32,469 bases of DNA from positions 1 through 32,469 of the forward strand of contig CAIYSA010000025.1 in assembly GCA_903928655.1 (NCBI GenBank). Reading direction: 5' to 3'. Origin of the DNA: an uncultured Bacteroidota bacterium. Lineage in GTDB: Bacteria > Bacteroidota > Bacteroidia > B-17B0 > Aurantibacillaceae. Shown here in pieces: positions 12,487 to 21,977 of this stretch (position 1 is its first letter; each line of letters starts with the position of its first letter). The translations under genes and the position numbers were made by a program. Under the pieces are notes generated by a model. It did no database searches. It saw only the letters and a program-made list of their open reading frames with translations, and was not told the DNA's origin.

Positions 12487-13059
12487 TTATTCTCTTTCTA
12501 CTTCGCCGAAACTTAATTCAACAGGTGTTTTACGACCAAAAATCTTAACAGTAACTTTAATTTTTTTCTTCTCTTCGTTAATTTCTTCAATTGTACCATT
12601 GAAACCATTAAATGGTCCGTTAATTACTTTAACTGATTCGCCAATAATATAATTACTAGTTACAACACTTTCTGATTCTGTTAATTCATCAACTTTTCCT
12701 AAAATACGATTTACCTCTGATAAACGCATTGGTACGGCATCACCACGTTTTGATTCTCCTAAAAAACCAATAACACCAGTAATGTTTCTAATAACGTGAG
12801 AAACTTCACCTACCAAAGCGGCCTCTATTAAAACATAGCCAGGGTAAAACGAACGTTCTTTTTGAAATTTCTTACCATTACGAATTTGAATAAATTTTTC
12901 GGTTGGGATAAGAACTTGAGCAACATAATCATTCATTTTTAAACGATTAATCTCAACTTCAATATATTGTTTTACTTTTTTCTCTTGACCACTAATAGCA
13001 CGCACAACGTACCATTTTTTTTCAATCGAAGAAGGTTCTTTATTTACTATTTCAGCCAT
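12487..13059 (-). CDS. nusG: Transcription termination/antitermination protein NusG
   Basis: 190 aa; WYVVRAISGQEKKVKQYIE, YPGYVLIEA, and KOW motif GESVKVINGPFNGFNGTIEEI. Confidence 0.97.
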   Translation of the reverse strand: MAEIVNKEPSSIEKKWYVVRAISGQEKKVKQYIEVEINRLKMNDYVAQVLIPTEKFIQIRNGKKFQKERSFYPGYVLIEAALVGEVSHVIRNITGVIGFLGESKRGDAVPMRLSEVNRILGKVDELTESESVVTSNYIIGESVKVINGPFNGFNGTIEEINEEKKKIKVTVKIFGRKTPVELSFGEVERE

Positions 13060-13076
13060 TTTGTCAGTGTAATTAA

Positions 13077-13277
13077 TTATAAACCATTAACCATTTGATA
13101 AGCTAATTCCATTAACTTACTAAATGCCATATCCATTCCCCAAACTAATAACCCAATAATTGTTGAAGCTATCATTACTAATATAGCACTATTTTGTAAT
13201 TCTGGCCAAGTTGGCCAAGTTACTTTATTAAATAATTCATCTTTAGTTTCTTCGATGTATGTTCCAATCTTGCTCAT
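13077..13277 (-). CDS. secE: Preprotein translocase subunit SecE
   Basis: 66 aa; EETKDELFNKVTWPTWPELQNSAILVMIAS motif with one TM; position before nusG. Confidence 0.93.
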   Translation of the reverse strand: MSKIGTYIEETKDELFNKVTWPTWPELQNSAILVMIASTIIGLLVWGMDMAFSKLMELAYQMVNGL

Positions 13278-13361
13278 TTTCTTTTTGATTTAAGATTAAT
13301 TATATAAATTTTAATTCTAATTTCGAACGTAAATTCATTATTCAACTTTGTTTCTTTATAG

Positions 13362-13432
13362 CACGGGTGGAGGGATTCGAACCCCCATCAGCGGTTTTGG
13401 AGACCGATATTCTACCCTTGAACTACACCCGT
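13362..13432 (-). tRNA. trpT: tRNA-Trp (anticodon CCA)
   Basis: RC folds as a cloverleaf: ACGGGTG/CACCCGT acceptor, CTCCAAA anticodon loop, GGTTCGAATCC T-arm. CCA end not encoded. Confidence 0.95.
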
Positions 13433-13455
13433 AAAATAGTGTTTTTATTAAATAA

Positions 13456-13488
13456 CAAAATGGCTAAGCCTTTCGGCAAGCCATTTTG
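13456..13488 (-). other. Hairpin between tuf and tRNA-Trp (weak terminator or processing element)
   Basis: CAAAATGGCT ... AGCCATTTTG, 10-bp arms with inner GCC-TTTC-GGC. No strong U tract on the minus strand. Confidence 0.55.
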
Positions 13489-13508
13489 TTAAAAAACTAC
13501 ACTTTTAA

Positions 13509-14696
13509 TTACTCAGTAATTTCAGTTACTTGTCCAGCACCAACTGTACGTCCACCTTCGCGCATTGCAAAACGTAAACCTTTAGCCATTGCTACTGCAG
13601 AGTGTAACTCAACATTAATTGTAACGTTATCACCAGGCATAACCATTTCGCGTCCTTCTTCTAAAGTAATCTCTCCAGTTACGTCCGTTGTACGTAAATA
13701 GAATTGAGGACGGTATTTGTTATGGAATGGAGTATGACGTCCACCTTCTTCTTTTTTCAAGATATAAACCTCAGCTTTAAATTTTTTGTGTGCTTTAATA
13801 GAACCTGGTTTAACGATAACCATACCACGACGGATATCAGCTTTGTCAATACCACGTAATAATAAACCAACGTTATCTCCAGCTTCACCGTAATCTAAAA
13901 TTTTACGGAACATTTCAACACCTGTAACAGTTGATGTTAATTTTTCATCACCCATACCTAAGATCTCAACTGGATCATTAGAGTTGATTACACCTGTTTC
14001 AATACGACCAGTAGCAACTGTTCCACGACCAGTAATTGTAAACACGTCTTCAACTGGCATCAAAAATGGCTTATCTTTTTCACGTGGAGGTAATGGAATG
14101 AAAGTATCAACCGCATCCATTAATTCCATAATTTTATCAACCCATTTAGGATCGTTATTTAAACCACCTAAAGCAGAACCTTGAATAATAGGAGTGTTAT
14201 CACCATCAAACTTATAGAATGATAATAATTCACGGATTTCCATTTCAACTAATTCTAACAATTCAGCATCTTCAACCATATCCACTTTATTCATGAATAC
14301 AACGATTGTAGGAACACCAACTTGACGAGCTAATAGGATATGTTCACGAGTTTGAGGCATTGGACCATCAGTTGCAGCTACTACTAAAATAGCTCCATCC
14401 ATTTGTGCAGCACCAGTAATCATGTTCTTAACATAATCAGCATGTCCTGGACAATCTACGTGAGCGTAGTGACGAGTTGCAGTAGAATACTCAACGTGAG
14501 AAGTATTAATAGTAATACCACGTTCTTTTTCTTCAGGAGCATTATCAATAGAAGAGAAATCTCTAACTTCTGATAAACCTTTTGATGCTAATACAACTGT
14601 AATAGCAGCAGTTAATGTTGTTTTACCGTGATCTACGTGACCAATTGTACCAATGTTTACATGTGGTTTGGAACGGTCGAATTTTTCTTTAGCCAT
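13509..14696 (-). CDS. tuf: Elongation factor Tu
   Basis: 395 aa; [64 protein letters not shown]. Confidence 0.99.
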   Translation of the reverse strand: MAKEKFDRSKPHVNIGTIGHVDHGKTTLTAAITVVLASKGLSEVRDFSSIDNAPEEKERGITINTSHVEYSTATRHYAHVDCPGHADYVKNMITGAAQMDGAILVVAATDGPMPQTREHILLARQVGVPTIVVFMNKVDMVEDAELLELVEMEIRELLSFYKFDGDNTPIIQGSALGGLNNDPKWVDKIMELMDAVDTFIPLPPREKDKPFLMPVEDVFTITGRGTVATGRIETGVINSNDPVEILGMGDEKLTSTVTGVEMFRKILDYGEAGDNVGLLLRGIDKADIRRGMVIVKPGSIKAHKKFKAEVYILKKEEGGRHTPFHNKYRPQFYLRTTDVTGEITLEEGREMVMPGDNVTINVELHSAVAMAKGLRFAMREGGRTVGAGQVTEITE

Positions 14697-14759
14697 TGTT
14701 ATTTTTTTTTATTGTTATTATTTATTTTTAATTTAATTTTCTCTCTTTCAATCTTGTTG

Positions 14760-14831
14760 AGCTGTTGAGCGGGATTGAACCGCCGACCTCCTCCTTACCA
14801 AGGAGGTGCTCTACCACTGAGCTACAACAGC
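14760..14831 (-). tRNA. thrT: tRNA-Thr (anticodon GGT)
   Basis: RC GCTGTTGTAGCTCAGTGGTAGAGCACCTCCTTGGTAAGGAGGAGGTCGGCGGTTCAATCCCGCTCAACAGC; loop TTGGTAA. Confidence 0.95.
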
Positions 14832-14998
14832 TTGTTAAATCTGCCGTTTGCTTTATTTTAAAGAACTGTACTTTTGTATACACGAAAAGTCCCATGAAAT
14901 GTAGGGACTTTCAAAAAAAGTTAAACCGCATGCACAGATTCTTCCTTTTTTGTCCGCTTATACGGTTATTCAACAACTTCACTTTCCATTTACTATAG

Positions 14999-15071
14999 AG
15001 CGAAAGACGGGTCTCGAACCCGCAACCTCCAGCTTGGAAGGCTGGAGCTCTACCAATTGAGCTACTTTCGC
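14999..15071 (-). tRNA. glyT: tRNA-Gly (anticodon TCC)
   Basis: RC GCGAAAGTAGCTCAATTGGTAGAGCTCCAGCCTTCCAAGCTGGAGGTTGCGGGTTCGAGACCCGTCTTTCGC; loop CTTCCAA. Confidence 0.95.
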
Positions 15072-15108
15072 TTAATCTTGCTTCAATGCGACAACCATTG
15101 CTTGCTTG

Positions 15109-15189
15109 TGGGGACAGGAGGATTCGAACCTCCGAAGCTCGCGCAACAGATTTACAGTCTGTCCCATTTGGCCACTCTGGTATATCCCC
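15109..15189 (-). tRNA. tyrU: tRNA-Tyr (anticodon GTA)
   Basis: RC GGGGATATACCAGAGTGG...CAGACTGTAAATCTG...GGTTCGAATCCTCCTGTCCCC; 81 nt with a long variable arm. Confidence 0.95.
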
Positions 15190-15197
15190 AAATTAAG

Positions 15198-15270
15198 AGC
15201 CGAAGAAGGGACTCGAACCCCCGACCTACTGATTACAAATCAGTGGCTCTACCAACTGAGCTACTTCGGC
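15198..15270 (-). tRNA. thrU: tRNA-Thr (anticodon TGT)
   Basis: RC GCCGAAGTAGCTCAGTTGGTAGAGCCACTGATTTGTAATCAGTAGGTCGGGGGTTCGAGTCCCTTCTTCGGC; loop TTTGTAA. Confidence 0.95.
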
Positions 15271-15717
15271 TTAATTTTATACTTTAAAAGAACGTCCCCT
15301 TATTTTTGGGATTGCAAATTTAGAAAGAAATTCCATTGTTGCAAAAAAAAACATAACTTTTTTTCGTTTTTATAGAAAATAGTTTTTTATTGCGTTTATC
15401 TTTTATTTGATATTATGAATTTAGTATTGATAAATTGTTTTAATTATATCGTGCATTTTTAAAAAAATACTGCCCAAAAACCATGCTGTAATATAGTGAT
15501 AGAAAGGGTTTGTATTAAAAAATAATGAATAGTAATTGTCTTTAATTCGTTAATCAATTGCACAATAAAACAACAACAAAATGTCCTAACAACTAGTGAT
15601 TCAATAGAACTCAACTAGCCTAATAGTGTTATCTACTTAGATAAAGCTTGCAAAATATGTTAAATCTCTGATTAAGAGTAAGACATAATTGTATATATTT
15701 ACAGTCACAAAAAAATT

Positions 15718-16320
15718 ATGAAAGAATTCTTTATTTTTTTAAAATCTAAACTTTTTTTTAAGCATTTAGCCATTGCTATTATTACTCTAATGATTGCTAT
15801 TTGGGCTATTGTTAAGTTTTTGGATATATACACTCATCATTCAGAAACAGCAGAAGTTCCAAATTTTAAAGGAAAACTAATGTCTGAATTAGACAATTTT
15901 ATTGAAGGGAAAAACGTAAGGTATATAATTATTGATAGTATTTACGACCCTTCAGAAAAACCTGGCATTGTTGTTAAGCAAGATCCAGAAGAAAAAAGTT
16001 TAGTAAAACACAATAGAATTATCTATTTATACGTTACTAGTACGCAAGCTCCACAAATTGCAATGCCAAAATTAGTAGATAGAAGTGACAGACAGGCAAT
16101 TTTTATGATTGAAAGTTATGGACTTAAAGTTGGGAAAATTACAGAAATAAGTGGCGATTGTAAAGGCTGTGTTTTAAAACAATTTTATAACGGCAAAGAA
16201 ATTGAAGTGGGTGTTGCAATAAAAAAAGGAAGTAAAATAGATTTATTCGTTGGGAAACGTGAAAGTGATTACAATGTTATAACAACAGATAGCATTGTAA
16301 ATGATGAAGAACCTGAATAA
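15718..16320 (+). CDS. PASTA domain-containing membrane-anchored protein
   Basis: 200 aa; N-terminal TM followed by PASTA-like repeats (EVPNFKGKLMSELDNFIEGKNVRYIII...; MPKLVDRSDRQAIFMIESYGLKVGKI). No kinase domain. Confidence 0.85.
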   Translation: MKEFFIFLKSKLFFKHLAIAIITLMIAIWAIVKFLDIYTHHSETAEVPNFKGKLMSELDNFIEGKNVRYIIIDSIYDPSEKPGIVVKQDPEEKSLVKHNRIIYLYVTSTQAPQIAMPKLVDRSDRQAIFMIESYGLKVGKITEISGDCKGCVLKQFYNGKEIEVGVAIKKGSKIDLFVGKRESDYNVITTDSIVNDEEPE

Positions 16321-16335
16321 TCATAAAACCAATGA

Positions 16336-18240
16336 ATGCGTAAGATTTTAATAAATAAACATATTGTTTTAATACTATTTTTTGGTATTTTATTTAATGG
16401 ATTAGCTCAAGAGCAGTTGCGCCCTTTGAGTGGAAATATTAATTTACAAACTAAACAAACCAACAATACACTTGCTAGCAAATCAACAACTTTAGTTGCG
16501 CTTGATACACTACCTTTTTTTGATGATTTTTCTTATTCTACTAAAAGTCCTTATCCTACAACTAAGCATTGGATTGATTCAAATGTTTACATCAACAATG
16601 GGTTTCCAATTGCACCAATTAGCATTGGCGTTGCAACATTTGATGGATTAAATAAAAAAGGATATCCTTATTATATGGCTGCACCAGTTGGAAGTTCGGC
16701 AAGAGCAGACACCCTAACATCACGAAAAATAAACTTAGAAAAAAAAGGAGCATTAGTTTACAGTCCTGCTGATAGTGTTTATTTAAGTTTTTATTACCAA
16801 GCAGAAGGCAGAGGTGATGCGCCTGAGCCTGCAGATGAATTGGCATTAGAATTTTACAATCCTACTACAACTATTTGGAGCCGAATATGGTATAAGCCCG
16901 GTTATAATCCATCGGCAACAGATACAGCTTTTAAAAGAGTGATGATCCCAATTACAAATGTTCAATATTTTGATAGTCTATTTCAATTTCGCTTTATTAA
17001 TAAAGCAACATTGAGTGGCAGTTTAGATCATTGGCATATAGATTATGTTTATCTGAACAAAAACAGATCGAAAAGTGACACAATTATTGAAGACGTAACA
17101 TTTGGTTACCAAAGCACGCCGTTTTTAAAAAATTATTCAACAATGCCCTACCGTCAATTTGTTGTTGGAGAAATGGCAACCAACATTCATACATACATCA
17201 GAAATAATTCATTAGTAGCAAAAACAAAAAGCTACAAGTTTGATATTTATCCTAAAACTGGTGGGCCGAGTTTATTTAATTATTCAGGAGGAACAAATCC
17301 AATAACCCCTTTTCAGCCAAACGGATGGCATAATAATCCTTCAGATTTTAATCCAACATTTAGTTATGTTTTTCCAACGCTCATTGATTCTACATTTTTT
17401 AAAATAGTACATACAGCAATTGCAACGCCCGATTACGTTAGAGCTAACGATACACTTGTGCAAATACAAAAACTAACTAACTATTACGCGTATGATGATG
17501 GCACTGCCGAGCAAGGCTACTACGTAAATACTTATGGCGCAAAAACCGCGGTTAGATTTACATTAAATGCTCATGATACGATTAAAGGTTTAAAAATATA
17601 TTTTGACCCTATTGTGAATGGCCCCGCAATTATTGGTTCAGCATTTAGAATAATAATTTGGGCTGATGGTGGCAGTGGGCCAAGTAGCTCAACACTAATT
17701 TATAAAGATAGTCTTACGTATCCGCAATACCTTCAAGGAAACTATAACTTAATTCCGTTTTACAAATTAACTAGCTGTTTACCGCTTAATGCAGGAACCT
17801 ATTATTTTGGAATACAACAACAAACTAGCACAGCTTTAAACATTGGTTTTGACAGAAACACAAACCACATGGATGCTTTGTATTATGATATTGGTAGTGG
17901 TTGGACACAATCTACAATTCCTGGTTCGTTAATGATAAATCCTGTTTTAGGATGTTACGAACCGCCTATAGTTATTGGCTTACAAGAGCAAAACAAAAAC
18001 ACAGATTTAGTTTTATATCCTAATCCTGCTCAAAATAACCTCACTATAAAAACAAATTCTACAAAACTAGAAAATGCATTTATGGAAATAATGAACATGA
18101 TGGGACAATCCGTTTTAAAAACCACCTTTAATACTAACGAAGCTATAGATATAAGCACATTACCTAACGGAATTTATTTTGTTTTACTTGCAGGAAGTGA
18201 GCAAACCGTTAGTCCTAAAAAATTAATTATTTCAAGATAA
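16336..18240 (+). CDS. Secreted protein with T9SS type A C-terminal sorting domain
   Basis: 634 aa; signal peptide, and C-terminal LVLYPNPAQNNLTIKTNS...MGQSVLKTTFNTNEAIDISTLPNGIYFVLL typical of Por_Secre_tail domains. Confidence 0.85.
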   Translation: MRKILINKHIVLILFFGILFNGLAQEQLRPLSGNINLQTKQTNNTLASKSTTLVALDTLPFFDDFSYSTKSPYPTTKHWIDSNVYINNGFPIAPISIGVATFDGLNKKGYPYYMAAPVGSSARADTLTSRKINLEKKGALVYSPADSVYLSFYYQAEGRGDAPEPADELALEFYNPTTTIWSRIWYKPGYNPSATDTAFKRVMIPITNVQYFDSLFQFRFINKATLSGSLDHWHIDYVYLNKNRSKSDTIIEDVTFGYQSTPFLKNYSTMPYRQFVVGEMATNIHTYIRNNSLVAKTKSYKFDIYPKTGGPSLFNYSGGTNPITPFQPNGWHNNPSDFNPTFSYVFPTLIDSTFFKIVHTAIATPDYVRANDTLVQIQKLTNYYAYDDGTAEQGYYVNTYGAKTAVRFTLNAHDTIKGLKIYFDPIVNGPAIIGSAFRIIIWADGGSGPSSSTLIYKDSLTYPQYLQGNYNLIPFYKLTSCLPLNAGTYYFGIQQQTSTALNIGFDRNTNHMDALYYDIGSGWTQSTIPGSLMINPVLGCYEPPIVIGLQEQNKNTDLVLYPNPAQNNLTIKTNSTKLENAFMEIMNMMGQSVLKTTFNTNEAIDISTLPNGIYFVLLAGSEQTVSPKKLIISR

Positions 18241-18241
18241 A

Positions 18242-19303
18242 ATGACAGACGATTTAGATGAAGTTGAAAATGGTGAAGAAGAAAAAGAACTTTACGAACA
18301 CAGCAAAATCATAGTAGAAAAAGGGCAAGTAATGATGCGTATCGACAAGTATTTGATGATACGCGTTCCAAATGCAACACGCACAAAATTGCAACACGCT
18401 ATTGATGAGAGTTGTATTTTAGTAAATGGAAAATCTATAAAATCTAATTATAAGATTAAACCCTTTGATGAGATTTCAATTTTAATGACAACACCGCCGC
18501 GTGATGTGGAAGTGTTTGCAGAAGATATTCCTATTAATGTTGTGTATGAAGATGATTACGTTTGTGTTGTAAATAAAGAACCAGGTATGGTTGTACATCC
18601 AGCATACGGCCATTATTCGGGTACATTAGTAAATGCTTTAGCATACCGTTTTAAAAATTTACCAACTTCTAAAACTCAATTAACGGCAGATTTATCAATT
18701 GATAGACCAGGTTTAGTACATCGTATTGATAAAAACACTTCGGGAATTATTATTGTTGCTAAAACAGAATTAGCGATGACGCGCTTAGCAAAAGATTTTT
18801 TTGATAGAAATTTAGATCGTAAATACATTGCCATTGTTTGGGGCGATGTAAAACAAGATGAAGGAACCATTACTTGCAATGTAGCTCGCGATTTAAAAAA
18901 CAGAAAAGTAATGGCTTGCTTTCCGGATAGCGAACATGGTAAACACGCCATTACACATTATAAAGTGCTTGAACGTTTTGGATATGTAACCGTTGTAGAA
19001 TGTAAGTTAGAAACAGGACGCACACACCAAATACGCATACACATGAAACATATTGGGCACCCCTTATTTAATGATAATGAATATGGAGGCGACCGTGTTT
19101 TAAAAGGTTTACCAAGTAATAAATACAAACAGTTTATTGAAAATTGTTTTCAAATTTTACCGCGCCAAGCTTTGCATGCCAAAACATTAGGCATTACACA
19201 TCCTATCACAAAAGAACCCATATTTTTTGAAAGTGATTTGCCAGACGATATGCAACAAGTGATTGACAAATGGAGAAAATATTCTTATGTGATTGAGGAT
19301 TAA
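18242..19303 (+). CDS. RluA family pseudouridine synthase
   Basis: 353 aa; S4-like N-terminus (RIDKYLMIRVPNATRTKLQHAI), catalytic RPGLVHRIDKNTSGIIIVAKT, LETGRTHQIRIHMKHIGHPLFND. Confidence 0.95.
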   Translation: MTDDLDEVENGEEEKELYEHSKIIVEKGQVMMRIDKYLMIRVPNATRTKLQHAIDESCILVNGKSIKSNYKIKPFDEISILMTTPPRDVEVFAEDIPINVVYEDDYVCVVNKEPGMVVHPAYGHYSGTLVNALAYRFKNLPTSKTQLTADLSIDRPGLVHRIDKNTSGIIIVAKTELAMTRLAKDFFDRNLDRKYIAIVWGDVKQDEGTITCNVARDLKNRKVMACFPDSEHGKHAITHYKVLERFGYVTVVECKLETGRTHQIRIHMKHIGHPLFNDNEYGGDRVLKGLPSNKYKQFIENCFQILPRQALHAKTLGITHPITKEPIFFESDLPDDMQQVIDKWRKYSYVIED

Positions 19304-19437
19304 ATTAGTTGATATAACGGTATAAAGCTTTGCGGCATATAATTTAAATTCTGTTTTAAAAATATTAGAATTATTTTATTTCACAAACCGTTATGGAAAT
19401 TTGCGATTGCAAATTTGAATTTAATGGCTTCATATTA

Positions 19438-19488
19438 TTAATTAAAAAAGCACAATTTGAATAATTCATATTGTGCTTTTTTAATTAA
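19438..19488. terminator. Rho-independent terminator after the RluA-family gene
   Basis: TTAATTAAAAAAGCACAAT (19438-19456) / ATTGTGCTTTTTTAATTAA (19470-19488), 19-bp perfect arms. Confidence 0.8.
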
Positions 19489-19572
19489 CGAAATTTATCC
19501 AAATTGATAAATTCCATATGTAGTATAGTTTTTTTAATTCTTAGGTTTAAAAATATTTCTTAAAAATTAAAT

Positions 19573-21789
19573 CTACTGTTTAATTAATTTTCCTGTTTTT
19601 ATCAAATTAGAGTTATTTAAAACTTTAAAAGTATAGATACCATCAACTAAATTATAAATATTAATTGTGTTTAATTCATTTACTAAAACTTGTTTGAAAA
19701 CTAATTTTCCTAAAGCATCATAAATTTCTAATGAAGAATTTTGAGATAATTCAGCAATTAAACTAATATTTAAAAATCCATTAGTGGGATTAGGATAAAC
19801 ATAAATTGAATTTTCTAAAAGTTCATTTATTCCTGTACAAGCATTTACTGTAACCATAACCGTTGATGAAGCAACACATGCCGCAGCATTAGAAACACTA
19901 ACAGTATACGTTGAAGTAATTGTTGGTGAAACCGAAACCGACATTGTTGTAGCACCAGTATTCCAAGTATAAGATGTTGCTGAAGTTGATGCCGATAATA
20001 AAGCGTTTTCACCTAAACAAATTAGTGAATTAGAAGAAGAAGCGGCAACAGTCGGATTAATATTTACAGTAACAGAACTAACAGCAGTGTTTGAACTCAC
20101 ACAACCTAATGAATTTGTTCCAACAACACTATAACTCGTACTTGCCGTTGGCGTAACAATTGCAGATCCGCTTGAATAAGTATAAGTGCCAGCGCCAGTA
20201 GCAACCATTGTAAATGATTTACCTGCACATATTGCGCCACTAGTTACAGAAATTGTAGGAGTTGCATTTACCGTAACTGAACTCACTGCAGTATTTGTAC
20301 AGCCTTCAACACTTGCCCCTGTAACTGAATAAGATGAGCTAATTGAAGGAGTAATAATAGCCGAACCACTAGAATAAGAATAAGTACTAGCTCCACTTGC
20401 GGCCATTGTAAATGAATTACCAGAACAAATTACACCACTATTTACTGTTACTATAGGATTAACATTTACAGTAACTGAACTAATTGCTGTATTAGAACCA
20501 ACACAACCTAAAGTACTAGTTCCTGTAACACTATAACTTGTATTGGTTGTTGGCGTAACCACTACTGAACCTCCAGAATAAGTATAAGTGCCGGCACCAC
20601 TAGCAACCATTGTAAATGGATTGCCTGCACATATTGCACCACTAGTTACAGAAATTGTAGGAGTTGCATTTACCGTAACTGAGCTTATTGCCATATTAGT
20701 GCAGCCATTAATAGCAGTTCCTGTTACACTATACGTTGCACTTGAAGTTGGCGAAACTATTGCAGAACCTGAAGAATATGAATAGGTGCTAGTTCCTGAA
20801 GGTGATATAGTAAATGCAGAGCCTGAACAAATTGTGCCACTTGTAACTGAAACGGTTGGATTAGGTATTACAATTAAACTTTTGGTTGCTACAATATTGC
20901 AACCAGCAGTAGTTGTTCCGTTTACTGTATAGCTTACACTTATAGTTGGGGTAATTACAATGCTTGTTGCATTACTTGCATTGCTCCAAGTATAAGTTGA
21001 TGCCCCGCTTACTGATAAAGTTGTGCTTTTACCTGCACAAATAGTTGAACTTGAGGCGGTAATATTAAAACTTGGATTATTGTATAACTGACAAACTTCA
21101 GTTGCAGTTAATGCACGATTCCACATACCTAAATCATCAATTTTACCTTGAAAAGGTATATTAGCATATGAAGTATTACCAATACCAAAAACACTAGAGG
21201 ATGTCCCTAAAGTTAAAACTGCTGTAGAATCATTAATTACTCCATCTATATACATTTTTACCCTGGTTCCAGGGCCACCATACGTTGTAACTACGTTATG
21301 CCAAAATCCATCATTTACAGGGCTTGCCGAATAAATTTGATTAAGCGATGATCCAGATTCAAAATAAGACCTTCCGGTAGGGGCAACGACCATTTGATCA
21401 AAGATAACAGCCCCTGAAGTTGGATTACCATAACCTGTTATGGCCTGTAAATTAGGGTATTGACTTGTTGGTATTGCTCCACTAGTTGTATTAAACCAAG
21501 CATGAACAGAACGCGGCGCGCTTCCTAATGGTAATGTAGATGGTGTTGCTGTTATAGAGTTAGTAAGGCCATTAAAAGAATAAGCACAACTCGGATTTCC
21601 GTATCTATCAGTTGTTAATGTTGCACCATAAACAGTTCCATTGTTTAAATTAACACTATTATCATTAGCGTTCCCAGTAAATGGCCACCAGCCAATAAGT
21701 CCGCTTGTAGGCACGTAAGATGGCAATTGCGCCATCGAAATTGTTAGTAAACCAAAAGCTGAAATTGCAGTTAGTAGTAATTTTTTCAT
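19573..21789 (-). CDS. Secreted LamG (concanavalin A-like) protein with Ig-like tandem repeats and T9SS type A sorting domain
   Basis: 738 aa; signal peptide; LIGWWPFTGNANDNSVNLNNGTVYGATLTTDRYG...DDLGMWNRALTATEVCQLYN (LamG); repeated TPTISVTSGAICAG(N/K)xFTM units; C-terminal IYVYPNPTNGFLNISL...GKLVFKQVL...GIYTFKVLN. Confidence 0.88.
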   Translation of the reverse strand: MKKLLLTAISAFGLLTISMAQLPSYVPTSGLIGWWPFTGNANDNSVNLNNGTVYGATLTTDRYGNPSCAYSFNGLTNSITATPSTLPLGSAPRSVHAWFNTTSGAIPTSQYPNLQAITGYGNPTSGAVIFDQMVVAPTGRSYFESGSSLNQIYSASPVNDGFWHNVVTTYGGPGTRVKMYIDGVINDSTAVLTLGTSSSVFGIGNTSYANIPFQGKIDDLGMWNRALTATEVCQLYNNPSFNITASSSTICAGKSTTLSVSGASTYTWSNASNATSIVITPTISVSYTVNGTTTAGCNIVATKSLIVIPNPTVSVTSGTICSGSAFTISPSGTSTYSYSSGSAIVSPTSSATYSVTGTAINGCTNMAISSVTVNATPTISVTSGAICAGNPFTMVASGAGTYTYSGGSVVVTPTTNTSYSVTGTSTLGCVGSNTAISSVTVNVNPIVTVNSGVICSGNSFTMAASGASTYSYSSGSAIITPSISSSYSVTGASVEGCTNTAVSSVTVNATPTISVTSGAICAGKSFTMVATGAGTYTYSSGSAIVTPTASTSYSVVGTNSLGCVSSNTAVSSVTVNINPTVAASSSNSLICLGENALLSASTSATSYTWNTGATTMSVSVSPTITSTYTVSVSNAAACVASSTVMVTVNACTGINELLENSIYVYPNPTNGFLNISLIAELSQNSSLEIYDALGKLVFKQVLVNELNTINIYNLVDGIYTFKVLNNSNLIKTGKLIKQ
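19826..20860 (-). repeat. Tandem Ig-like repeat array with ~402-bp higher-order period inside the LamG protein gene
   Basis: cctgcacatattgc(g/a)ccactagttacagaaattgtaggagttgcatttaccgtaactga recurs at 20222 and 20624 (offset 402 bp). The protein shows ~67-aa sub-repeats of two alternating types. Array edges approximate. Confidence 0.75.
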
Positions 21790-21903
21790 TATAATTTATA
21801 TTTTAAACACCTCTACTCTAATGGCTTTTCGAGTTCCGCCTAATTTTCTTTTAAAAATTATATGCAAAACAAAGATTAAAGTATCTGAAAATCAATTGGT
21901 AGC

Positions 21904-21943
21904 GGTTTCATAATAGGTATCATGCGCCTCATGAAACCTATTT
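21904..21943. repeat. Palindromic element copy A
   Basis: ggtttcataataggtatcatgcgcctcatgaaacctattt; AATAGGTATCATG/CATGAAACCTATT arms, one mismatch. Homologous to 23351-23389. Confidence 0.75.
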
Positions 21944-21977
21944 AATAAAGAAAAATGATGGATAAAGGAAGACCTAT

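Noticed and set aside
10252-14184. Plus-strand ORFs 10252..10521, 11367..11687, 13486..13701 and 13984..14184
   Set aside because: Antisense to rplL, rplA and tuf; no independent evidence.
14765-15375. Track ORFs 14765..14998, 15057..15287 and 15106..15375 (+), with text such as RRRDSNPRPTDYKSVALPTELLR and SGIEPPTSSLPRRCSTTELQQL
   Set aside because: They are antisense translations of the tRNA-Thr, Gly, Tyr and Thr genes. Such peptides are a recognisable artefact class in databases.
19573-21789. Repeated sequence initially considered as a possible CRISPR array
   Set aside because: The repeats are coding, about 201/402 bp long, contiguous and in frame. There are no short repeats with unique spacers and no cas genes.
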